Shown here piece by piece: positions 30,716 through 40,100 of a stretch of 64,000 nucleotides of DNA (within the stretch, counting starts at the first letter, position 1; each line of letters opens with the position of its first letter). The stretch lies in the NCBI RefSeq assembly GCF_000192745.1, contig NC_015259.1, forward strand, positions 1,937,001-2,001,000. The letters are read 5' to 3'. The position numbers and the translations under genes were made by a program. Origin of the DNA: Polymorphum gilvum SL003B-26A1. Lineage in GTDB: Bacteria > Pseudomonadota > Alphaproteobacteria > Rhizobiales > Stappiaceae. Below the pieces are notes generated by a model. It saw only the letters and a program-made list of their open reading frames with translations, was not told where the DNA came from and ran no database searches.

Positions 30716-30767
30716 CTGTCATGAAAACTTCAAGAAACCGCCTCCTCGCTTGTCATTCGTCTGTAAC
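30716..30767 (+). promoter_or_regulatory. Pho-box-like repeats before the second phn operon
   Basis: TTGTCAT (30750-30756) and CTGTAAC (30761-30767) are 11 bp apart, a good Pho box. A further CTGTCAT at 30716-30722 has only a weak partner. The phnC start is 33 bp downstream of the main site. Confidence 0.72.
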
Positions 30768-30799
30768 AAAGCCGTGGCTCTTGTCGCTCCAGAAGATCA

Positions 30800-31666
<867 letters not shown>

Positions 31667-31718
31667 TCCGCGCCGAAGTCAAACGTCATCGACCGACAGC
31701 TTTTGGGAGCATCCCGAC

Positions 31719-32633
31719 ATGAACCTGATCTCGAAAATCGCCGCGGCCGCGGTGAGCTTGCTCGCCCTCGGCGTCAACGGCGCGCTTGCCCAGGATACCA
31801 TCTCCGAATTCCGTATCGGCATTCTCGGCGGCGAGAACTCGTCCGACCGCCTGCGCTCCAACGAGTGCATCCGCGCCAAGACCGAGGAACTGCTCGGCGT
31901 GCCGACCAAGATCTTCGCCCCGGCCGATTACAACGGCGTCATCGAAGGCCTGCTCGGCGGCAACCTCGACATGGCCTGGCTCGGCGCTTCTGGATATGCC
32001 AAGGTCTACCTGACCGATCCGGAAGCCGTCGAGCCGGTGCTCGTCAAGGTCAACACCGACGGTTCCTTCGGCTATTACGCGATCGGTTTCGCCCGTGCCG
32101 ACAGCGGCATCAAGTCGCTGGACGACCTCAAGGGCAAGAAGTTCGCCCTCGGCGATCCGAACTCCACGTCGGGCTACCTGATCCCGAGCTATGAACTGAA
32201 CAAGGCCGGCTATTCCACCAAGAACGGCGAGTTCTTCTCCGAGGTCGTTTCCAGCGGCGGACACGAGCAGTCGATCGTCGGCGTCTACAACGGCGACTTT
32301 CCGGCCAGCGTGACCTGGGCCGACGGCCTCGGCGAATGGGAAGACGGCTACAATTCGGGCGCCCTGCGCAAGGCCGCCGATGCCGGCCTCGTCGACATGA
32401 CCCAACTGGTCGAGATCTGGAAGTCGCCGCTGATCGTGGAAGGCCCGATCGTCCTGCGCAAGGCGCTGCCGGAACGCGTCAAGATCGACATGACCGCCAT
32501 GCTGGCCTCGCTCGGCTTCATGGACAAGGAATGCGCCTACAGCTTCATGGCCGGTGAAGTTCTGGGCCTGAAGCCGATCAACCACGCCGCCTACGAGAAC
32601 ATCATCGAAGTGCGTCGCGCCGCCGGCAACTGA
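31719..32633 (+). CDS. phnD: Phosphonate ABC transporter substrate-binding protein PhnD, second copy
   Basis: Periplasmic binding protein of 304 residues with a signal peptide cut near ALA-QDT (residue 25). It begins FRIGILGGENSSDRLRSNE and has the classic PhnD features YNGVIEGLLGGNLDMAWLGASGYA (about 68-91), KKFALGDPNSTSGYLIPSYE and SSGGHEQSIVGVYNGDFPASVTW. These fit the rhizobial PhnD/PhoD group linked to phosphonate or phosphate uptake. A stem-loop follows before the permeases. Confidence 0.92.
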   Translation: MNLISKIAAAAVSLLALGVNGALAQDTISEFRIGILGGENSSDRLRSNECIRAKTEELLGVPTKIFAPADYNGVIEGLLGGNLDMAWLGASGYAKVYLTDPEAVEPVLVKVNTDGSFGYYAIGFARADSGIKSLDDLKGKKFALGDPNSTSGYLIPSYELNKAGYSTKNGEFFSEVVSSGGHEQSIVGVYNGDFPASVTWADGLGEWEDGYNSGALRKAADAGLVDMTQLVEIWKSPLIVEGPIVLRKALPERVKIDMTAMLASLGFMDKECAYSFMAGEVLGLKPINHAAYENIIEVRRAAGN

Positions 32634-32654
32634 TCCGGCACGCGTCAAATCGGC

Positions 32655-32679
32655 GGCCCCGGTCCAGCGGTCCGGGGCC
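32655..32679 (+). other. Intercistronic stem-loop between phnD and phnE (second operon)
   Basis: GGCCCCGG (32655-32662) / CCGGGGCC (32672-32679), 9-base loop, no T tract. Third case in this window of a stem-loop directly after a substrate-binding protein gene. Confidence 0.7.
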
Positions 32680-32706
32680 GTCCTGCATCTGCGAAAGGAA
32701 GTCTCG

Positions 32707-33555
32707 ATGGCCGTGATCGATCTGGGCAACGACCTGCTCGCCATGCGCCGGCGGCGTCAGCTCTATTCCATCGGCTCGGTGCTGCTGATCGTGGCGCTGA
32801 TGGCCTGGGGCTACGGCGAGGCCAACGCGCTCAACTCCGGCAGCTTCGCCACGGGCATCGCCAAGTTCTTCGACTATCCGGGCGAGATCGTCAGGGAAGC
32901 CTGGACGACCGGCCTGTTCGGCATGATCGCCCTGATGTGGCACTATTTCCCGGCCCTGATCGAGACCCTGAACATCGCCTTCGTCGCGACCATTCTGGGC
33001 GGCGCGCTGGCCATGGCGCTGTCCTTCGCCAGCACGCGCAACCTCGACGTCTGGGGGCCGCTGATCCCGGTGACGCGCCGCGTGATGGACATCATGCGCG
33101 CCTTTCCCGAACTCGTGGTCGCCCTGTTCCTGATCTTCCTGCTCGGCTCCAGCCCGGTGCCGGCCATGATTGCCGTCGCCTTCCACACCGCCGGCGCGCT
33201 CGGCAAGCTGTTTTCCGAGGTCAACGAGAACATCGACCGCAAGCCGATCGAGGGGTTGAAGGCGGTCGGCGCCAACTGGCTGCAGCGGATCCGCTACGCC
33301 GTGATGCCCCAGGTGGCGCCCAACTACCTCAGCTATTTCCTCCTGCGCCTCGAGATCAACGTGCGCGCCTCGGCGATCCTCGGCTTCGTCGGTGCCGGCG
33401 GCATCGGCTCCGAACTGCGCCGCACCATCGGCTGGGGCCAGGGTCAGGGCGACGACACCGCGGCGCTGTTCCTGCTCCTGTTCCTGTCGATCGTGGCGAT
33501 CGACCAGACCTCCTCCTACCTGCGCGCCCGGCTGACCGGCGCCGCGCGTCATTGA
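32707..33555 (+). CDS. phnE: Phosphonate ABC transporter permease PhnE, second operon, short subunit
   Basis: Permease of 282 residues, with LIETLNIAFVATILGGALAMALSFASTRN, VTRRVMDIMRAFPELVVALFLIFLLG and [28 protein letters not shown]. The helix pattern is that of PhnE. GAAAGGAAG precedes ATG 32707. It is followed 14 bp later by the long permease, its partner. Confidence 0.93.
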   Translation: MAVIDLGNDLLAMRRRRQLYSIGSVLLIVALMAWGYGEANALNSGSFATGIAKFFDYPGEIVREAWTTGLFGMIALMWHYFPALIETLNIAFVATILGGALAMALSFASTRNLDVWGPLIPVTRRVMDIMRAFPELVVALFLIFLLGSSPVPAMIAVAFHTAGALGKLFSEVNENIDRKPIEGLKAVGANWLQRIRYAVMPQVAPNYLSYFLLRLEINVRASAILGFVGAGGIGSELRRTIGWGQGQGDDTAALFLLLFLSIVAIDQTSSYLRARLTGAARH

Positions 33556-33569
33556 AGGAACCGCCATCG

Positions 33570-34925
33570 ATGGCCGACGCTCTCCTTGCCGCGTCCCAGC
33601 GCTCCGGCGCCATCCCGTCGCCGAACGCCGGACAGGTCGGACGGATCGTGCGGGCGCGCATCCTGCGCGCCTTCGGCGTTCCGCTGCTCGTGTTGCTCTA
33701 TCTGGCCTATGCTTGGAACGTGTTCGGCGTGACGGACCTGCTCGGACGCGCCGATCCCGAGCGCGGTGCGCTGCTCGCCCTGGACACGCTCTACCACAAG
33801 GTCCATGTCGAGAAGAACCTGCGCCGCGGTGACTTCACCGTCGCCGTCGAGGGCGAACGAACGGCGACCTGGCCGGCCGGCACCACGCCGAACTGGGTCG
33901 TCCGGGACGGCGAGCGCAGCCTCGTCGACCTCGGCGACGGCTATGCGGTCGAGATCGAGGGCGACGCCGCCCGGCTCGTCGTGCCGGATTACGGCATCAT
34001 CACCGCTCGCGTCGTCGGCGAGGGCATCGAGGTCCGTTACCCCGGGCCGGTGCCCAGCTGGGTCTCCGGCAACGAGATCAAGTTCGACGCCCGCCCGACC
34101 TTCGACCGCCGCCTCCAGGTCTCGCGCAGCAAGATCGAGGTGCACCGCTATTTCTTCGGCTGGGAGAACTTCTGGTTCCCGTTCGGCTCGCCGCTGCAGG
34201 GCCTGTCGGCCGTGGACCTGATCGATCTAGCCTGGAGCGACCAGCGCATCGACGCGTCGAAATCGAACCTCGGCCTCATCTGGGACAGCTTCTGGGGCAA
34301 TCCCGACTGGCAGCACGGCATCCTCGCCGTCGCGCTGTTCGAGACCCTGCTGATGGCGCTGCTCGGCACCATGACGGCGGCGCTGCTCGCGCTGCCGCTC
34401 GCCTTCCTCGCCGCGTCCAACTTCACGCCGTCGCTGCTGCTGCGCTTCGGCGTGCGCCGGGTGTTCGACTTCGTGCGCGCGGTCGATTCGCTGATCTGGT
34501 CGCTGATCTTCATCCGCGCCTTCGGCCTCGGTCCGCTGACCGGTTCGCTCGCCATCGCCATCACTGACATGGGGTCGCTCGGCAAGCTGTTCTCCGAGGC
34601 GCTGGAGAACATCGACCGCAAGCAGGTCGAAGGCGTCGATGCCACCGGCGCCAACCGCCTGCAGTCCTACCGCTTCGGCGTCATCCCGCAGATCCTGCCG
34701 GTGCTGATGTCGCAGTCGCTCTACTATCTGGAATCCAACACGCGCTCGGCGACCGTCATCGGCGCGCTCGGCGCGGGCGGCATCGGCCTGGTGCTGGTCG
34801 AGACGATGAAGACCTCGCGCGACTGGGAGAACGTCGCCTACATCATCCTGCTGACCTTGGTTCTGGTGATCGCGATGGACAGCCTGTCGGGCTGGCTGCG
34901 CCGGCGGCTGATCGAGGGCAGATAG
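33570..34925 (+). CDS. phnE: Phosphonate ABC transporter permease PhnE, second operon, long subunit with extra domain
   Basis: Permease of 451 residues, some 170 more than ordinary PhnE. After a first helix (about 33-54) comes a hydrophilic region of about 175 residues (60-235) rich in beta-type sequence (FTVAVEGERTATWPAG, YAVEIEGDAARLVVPDYG), probably periplasmic. The permease core resumes at ILAVALFETLLMALLGTM, with DSLIWSLIFIRAFGLGPLTG and NTRSATVIGALGAGGIGLVL. Long PhnE forms are known in rhizobial phosphonate/phosphate importers; the function of the insert is not known to me. A TAG stop ends the operon. Confidence 0.9.
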   Translation: MADALLAASQRSGAIPSPNAGQVGRIVRARILRAFGVPLLVLLYLAYAWNVFGVTDLLGRADPERGALLALDTLYHKVHVEKNLRRGDFTVAVEGERTATWPAGTTPNWVVRDGERSLVDLGDGYAVEIEGDAARLVVPDYGIITARVVGEGIEVRYPGPVPSWVSGNEIKFDARPTFDRRLQVSRSKIEVHRYFFGWENFWFPFGSPLQGLSAVDLIDLAWSDQRIDASKSNLGLIWDSFWGNPDWQHGILAVALFETLLMALLGTMTAALLALPLAFLAASNFTPSLLLRFGVRRVFDFVRAVDSLIWSLIFIRAFGLGPLTGSLAIAITDMGSLGKLFSEALENIDRKQVEGVDATGANRLQSYRFGVIPQILPVLMSQSLYYLESNTRSATVIGALGAGGIGLVLVETMKTSRDWENVAYIILLTLVLVIAMDSLSGWLRRRLIEGR

Positions 34926-35035
34926 GACCGGCCATCCACAGGCGATTGGGCCTCCGCCGCCGGTCGGGGCCTGCGCGCAGGCGCGCAAGATGGCATAGTT
35001 CCCGCCGAGGCTTTGTTCGACGCGGGACCGGTGCG

Positions 35036-36232
35036 ATGACGAAACGACGGACGGCGGTGGTGTCCCTGGCTCTGGCGGCAGGGCTTGCGTTCGCCGCCCC
35101 GGCGGTCGCGCAGGGCTCGTTCGAGCGATGCCTTGCCGGCCTGCGCGCCGAGGCGGGAAGGGCGGGTGTCGACACGGCGACCGCCGAGGCGCTGCTCGGG
35201 GGGGCGGTCTATGACGAGAAGGTCATCCGCTTCTCGCAGAGCCAGCCCGAATACGAGACGCCGATCTGGGACTACATGGCCTTTCTGGTCGACGAGAAGC
35301 GCATCCGCGATGGCATCGCGCTGCTGCAGAAGCACCGCACGACGCTCGCCGCCGTCGAGAAGGCCTACGGCGTCGAGCGCCACGTGGTTCTCGCCGTGTG
35401 GGGCATCGAAAGCGACTACGGCCAGTTCCGCGGCGACTTCTACACCCCCCATGCGCTCGCCAATCTCGCCTGCGCCGGCGGCCGGCGGGCGGCCTATTTC
35501 CGCGACGAACTGATCAAGACGCTGAAGATCGCCGCGCGCGGCGATGTGCCGGCGGCCGACTTCCGCGGCTCCTGGGCCGGCGCCTTCGGCCAGACCCAGT
35601 TCATGCCAACCACCTACCTGCGGCTCGCCGTCGACTTCGATCGCGACGGCCGCAAGGACCTGGTCAACTCCGTCCCCGACGCGCTCGCCTCGACCGCCAA
35701 CTTCCTCAAGGACGCCGGCTGGCAGCAGGGCCGGCCGTGGGGTTACGAGGTGAAGCTGCCCGCCGGCTACAAGGGCCCGACCGGCCGGCGCCAGCGCGCC
35801 TCGCTGTCGACCTGGGCGAGCCGCGGCCTCGCTCGCCTCGATGGCAAGCCGCTGACCGGGGCGACCGAGGCCGGGCTGATCCTGCCGGCCGGCGGGCGCG
35901 GACCGGCGTTCCTGGTCACGCGCAACTTCGACGCGCTGTTTTCCTACAACGCCTCCCAGTCCTACGGGCTGGCGATCGCGCTGTTGTCCCAGCTCGTTTC
36001 CGGCGGCGAGCCGTTCAGGGCGGCCTGGCCGACCGACGATCCGGGCCTGTCGCGCGCCCAGCGGCTGGAGTTGCAGAAGCTCCTGAACCGCGCCGGCTTC
36101 GACGTCGGCCAGCCCGACGGGCGCATCGGCCCGGCCACCCGCGAGGGGATCAAGAAGGCCGAAGCGCATTTCGGCATGCCCCAGACCGGCCGGCCCGGCA
36201 CCCGCATCTACCGGGCGCTGGGCGGCAAATAG
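35036..36232 (+). CDS. Lytic murein transglycosylase (MltB family) with peptidoglycan-binding domain
   Basis: Periplasmic enzyme of 398 residues that cleaves peptidoglycan to 1,6-anhydromuropeptides. It has a signal peptide (MTKRRTAVVSLALAAGLAFA, cleavage near AVA-QGS), the MltB catalytic motif VVLAVWGIESDYGQFRGDF with the catalytic Glu near residue 125, and GSWAGAFGQTQFMPTTYLRLAVDFDRDG typical of family 3. The last 65 residues (RAQRLELQKLLNRAGFDVGQPDGRIGPATR) are a peptidoglycan-binding_1 domain. No lipobox, so likely soluble. ATG 35036 is chosen because it begins the signal peptide. Monocistronic or read with the ParA gene 77 bp on. Confidence 0.93.
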   Translation: MTKRRTAVVSLALAAGLAFAAPAVAQGSFERCLAGLRAEAGRAGVDTATAEALLGGAVYDEKVIRFSQSQPEYETPIWDYMAFLVDEKRIRDGIALLQKHRTTLAAVEKAYGVERHVVLAVWGIESDYGQFRGDFYTPHALANLACAGGRRAAYFRDELIKTLKIAARGDVPAADFRGSWAGAFGQTQFMPTTYLRLAVDFDRDGRKDLVNSVPDALASTANFLKDAGWQQGRPWGYEVKLPAGYKGPTGRRQRASLSTWASRGLARLDGKPLTGATEAGLILPAGGRGPAFLVTRNFDALFSYNASQSYGLAIALLSQLVSGGEPFRAAWPTDDPGLSRAQRLELQKLLNRAGFDVGQPDGRIGPATREGIKKAEAHFGMPQTGRPGTRIYRALGGK

Positions 36233-36309
36233 GCGCGCCCGGCGGCCGGTTGCCAGCCCTCTTTTTGCAGAGCACAATGGGTCCCGACAAGACCATCGGG
36301 AGGCAGGAC

Positions 36310-36963
36310 ATGGCGGGACGCATCGTGACCGTGGCGCAGCAGAAGGGCGGCTCCGGCAAGACCACGCTCGCGGCCCATCTCGCCGTCGGCCTGACACGTC
36401 TTGCCGACGGCGCGCCGGCGTTTCGCGTTGCCATCCTCGACGTCGACCCGCAGGGTTCGCTCGGCACCTGGTTCGAGGCGCGCGAGCGCAGCCTCGGCGA
36501 GGCTGCGACCGGCCTCGAGTTCCGTACCGCCAGCGGCTGGGGTGCCCGGCGCGAGGCGCGCGCGCTTGCCCGCGACTTCGACTTCGTCCTGGTCGACACG
36601 CCGCCCAAGACCGACGTCGACGCCAAGCCGGCGATCGACGCCGCCGACCTCGTCGTTGTGCCGGTGCAGCCGACGCCGGTCGACCTGTGGGCGACCGGCC
36701 AGACCATCCAGATGGCCCGGCGCGAAAGCACGCCGGCGGTGCTGGTGCTCAACCGGGTGCCGCCGCGCGCCGCGCTGACCGCCGACATGGCCGAAGCGAT
36801 CGAAAAGTCCGGTTTCGAGCGGCTCGCCGCCCATCTCGGCAACCGCACCGCCTTCGCCGCCTCGATGGGCGAGGGGCGTACCGTCCAGGAGACCGACGCG
36901 CGCGGCAAGGCCGCCGCCGAGGTCGAGGCGCTGGTGCGCGCCCTGCTGGATCGGCTCGGCTGA
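36310..36963 (+). CDS. ParA family ATPase, orphan
   Basis: Deviant Walker A ATPase of 217 residues: KGGSGKTTLAAHLAVGL with the signature lysine at residue 12, DVDPQGSLGTW, and DTPPKTDVDAKPAI as Walker B/switch. GGGAGG at 36298-36303 supports ATG 36310. It has no ParB partner and no parS-like site near by. Orphan ParA/MinD-like proteins position diverse cargo such as chemoreceptor clusters or carboxysomes; this one's cargo is unknown. Alphaproteobacterial chromosome parAB and MipZ are longer or lie elsewhere, so it is neither. Confidence 0.85.
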   Translation: MAGRIVTVAQQKGGSGKTTLAAHLAVGLTRLADGAPAFRVAILDVDPQGSLGTWFEARERSLGEAATGLEFRTASGWGARREARALARDFDFVLVDTPPKTDVDAKPAIDAADLVVVPVQPTPVDLWATGQTIQMARRESTPAVLVLNRVPPRAALTADMAEAIEKSGFERLAAHLGNRTAFAASMGEGRTVQETDARGKAAAEVEALVRALLDRLG

Positions 36964-37105
36964 GCGGGGCCGGTTCGACCGGGCTCCGTGCGATGACGGA
37001 TTGACGGCGGCCGCCATTGCCCGCGATCCTGCCTTGGCATTGTCACGTCGAAGTGTCTTTATGGACAGGCTGGCGCCGCCGGTGCGCCGGGTCGGGAGGT
37101 TTGCC

Positions 37106-40100
37106 ATGGTCTTTGCTCGTGCGCTCGGGTCGTCCGCCGTCAGGTTGCGGGGCGCCCTCGCGGTCCTGGCCCTGTTCTTCGCTCTTGCCGGCGCCCTTGC
37201 CGGTGCCACCGGCGCGGCTTCCGCGGCCGAGCGACGCGTCGTTACCATCCCCGACGCGGACTATTTCGGCGCCGACTACCGCACCGTGAAGGAGGTCGAG
37301 CTGGCGACCTGCGAGGCGGCCTGCCTGGCCGACCCGATGTGCCGCGCCTTCACCTACAACACCGCGGCGCGCTGGTGCTTCCTCAAGTCCGATGCCGGCC
37401 AGCTGCAGAGCTTCCGCGGCGCGGTCGCCGGCCGCGTCGTCGAGGTCGTCGACCGGCCGCAGGTCAGCGTCGCCGAGCGCAGGGCCGAACTGGCCTTCGT
37501 GCCGAAGCCCTACATGGAGGAGGCCCAGCGCTATGCGCTGCGCCTGCCGTCGACCGTCACGGTCGGCGCAGCCACGGCAGAGACCTTGCGCCAGAGCGCC
37601 ATGCAGGCGCTGTCGGCGCGCGCCGGCGAGGCGGCCGCGCTCGAGTTCGCCCGCCTGCTCGTGCTGCTGCCCGGCGACGCCGATGCCTGGGTCGGCCTGT
37701 CGCTGGCCCAGGCGATGCAGAACCCCGACGACTGGAGCCGGCGGATGGATCTGCGCCGCGACGCCACCTCGAGCGCGATCAACGCCTATCTGCGCTCGGC
37801 CGGCGACGGCGAGCGCGTGCGCAGCCTCGGCGCGCTGGCCTCGGCGCTGTCGGCGCGCCAGGACTGGAAGCCTGCGATCCGGGCGCTGCGCGCCGCGCTC
37901 GCCCTCGACGACAGCCCGTCGCTGCGCCAACGCTACGACGACATGGTCGCCCAGCACGGTTTCCGCATCGTCGACCATCAGGTCGACGCCGACGCCGCCG
38001 AGCCGCGCATCTGCGTCGTCTTCTCCGACGACCTTGCCAGGGGCGAAGACCTCGCGCCCTTCGTCAGGGTGAGCGGGGAGGGCGGCACCGCGGTGGAGAC
38101 CGACGGCGCGCAGATCTGCATCACCGGCGTGCGCCACGGCGCGCGCTACGGCGTGACGGTGCGCGAAGGCGTGCCCTCGGCCGACAGCGAGAAGCTGGAA
38201 CGCTCCGCCGATCTGACCATCTACGTGCGCGACCGCGCGCCGTCGGTGCATTTCCTCGGCCGTGCCTACGTGCTGCCGCGCGGCAAGGACGCCACCATCC
38301 CGATCGTCTCGGTCAACACCACCGAAGTGCAGGCGGAGATCTACCGCGTCGGTGACCGCGGGCTCGCCGACGTCGTGCGCGACGACCGCTTCCTCGGCCA
38401 GCTGCGCCCCTATCAGGCCGACACGCTCGGCGACGAACTCGGCGAGAAGGTGTGGACGGGCGTGGTCGAGACCGAGAGCCGGCTGAACGTCGACGTCACC
38501 ACCGCCATACCGCTGGACGACATCGGCCTCGACCTCAAGCCCGGTGTCTATGCGATGACGGCGCGCTCGAAGCTCGACACCCAGGACGACTGGGGTCCCA
38601 GGGCGACACAGTGGTTCATCGTCTCCGATCTTGGCCTGTCGGCCTATTCCGGCAGCGACGGCGTCACCGCCTCGGTCCGCTCGCTGGCGAGCGCGGAGGC
38701 GCGCGCCGGCGTGCCGCTGCGCCTGGTCGCGGTCAACAACGAGATCCTCGGCGAGGCCGTGAGCGATGCGAACGGCATGGCGCGTTTCGCGCCCGGCCTG
38801 TCGCGCGGGCGCGGCGGACGCACGCCGTCGCTGTTGGTCGCAGAGACCGCCGATGGCGACTATTCCTTCCTCGACCTGCGCAAGCCCGCCTTCGACCTGT
38901 CCGACCGCGGTGTCGACGGCCGGCCCGCGTCCGGCCCGCTCGATGTCTTCGCCTGGACCGAACGCGGCATCTACAAGGGCGGCGAGACGGTGCATGCCCA
39001 GGCGCTGCTGCGCAATGCCGACGCGGTCGCCCAGGAGGGCCTGCCGCTGACCGTCGTGTTCGACCGGCCGGACGGCGTGGAATATCTGCGCACCGTCGTC
39101 TCCGATGCCGGCCTCGGCGGCTACGCCTACGATCTCCCCCTCCCGCACGACGTCCAGCAGGGTGTCTGGTCGTGGCGCGTGCTGGTCGATCCCAAGGGCG
39201 AGCCGCTGGCGCAAAAGACCTTCCTGGTCGAGGACTACCAGCCCGAGCGTGTCGATTACGCGCTTGAGACCGACGTCGATGCCTTCGATCCGGCTGCGCC
39301 TGCGCGCATCAGCCTGTCGGCGCGCTTCCTCTACGGCGCGCCGGCGTCCGGCCAGGTGCTGGAAGGCGAGGTCACCGTGTCGCCGGTCCGCGCGCTCGAC
39401 GCCTATCCCGGCTACGTCTTCGGCCTTGCCGACGAGGAGGGCTACCCGATCCGCGACACGCTGCCCGAGGGGCTGCGCACGGACGGCGACGGCGCGCTCG
39501 CCTTCGACCTTTCGCTGCCTGAGCTCTCCGAGACGACCGGCCTCTACAAGGCCCGCCTCGTCGCCCGCCTGGTCGAGAGCGGCGGGCGTTATGTCGAACG
39601 CCGGCTGGAGCGCCCGGTCGTCGCCGACGGTCCGCGCATCGGCATCAAGCCGGCCTTCTCTGGCGGCGTCGACGAGGGCGGTCCGGCCGGCTTCGACATC
39701 GTCCTGGTTGACGGCGAGGGCCGCCGCATCGAAGGCGACGGCCTGGTGTGGACGCTGTCCAGGGTCGAGCGCCGCTACCAGTGGTACCGCACCGATGGCT
39801 CCTGGTCGTTCGAGCCGGTGACGACCAGCCAGCGCGTCGCCAACGGCCGCCTCGAGGTCGCCGCCGACCGGCCGGCGCACTTGTCCGTGCCGGTCGAGTG
39901 GGGCCGCTACCGGCTCGAGATCGTGCGCGAGGGCGACCGCCCGGCGGCGACCAGCACCGAATTCTCCGCCGGCTGGTACGTCGCCGAGGCCTCCTCCGAG
40001 ACGCCCGACTTCCTCGATGTCGGCCTCGACAAGGCCGCCTACCGGCCGGGCGAGACCGCCGTGCTGCGCCTGAAGCCGCAGTTCGACGGCTTTGCCGTCG

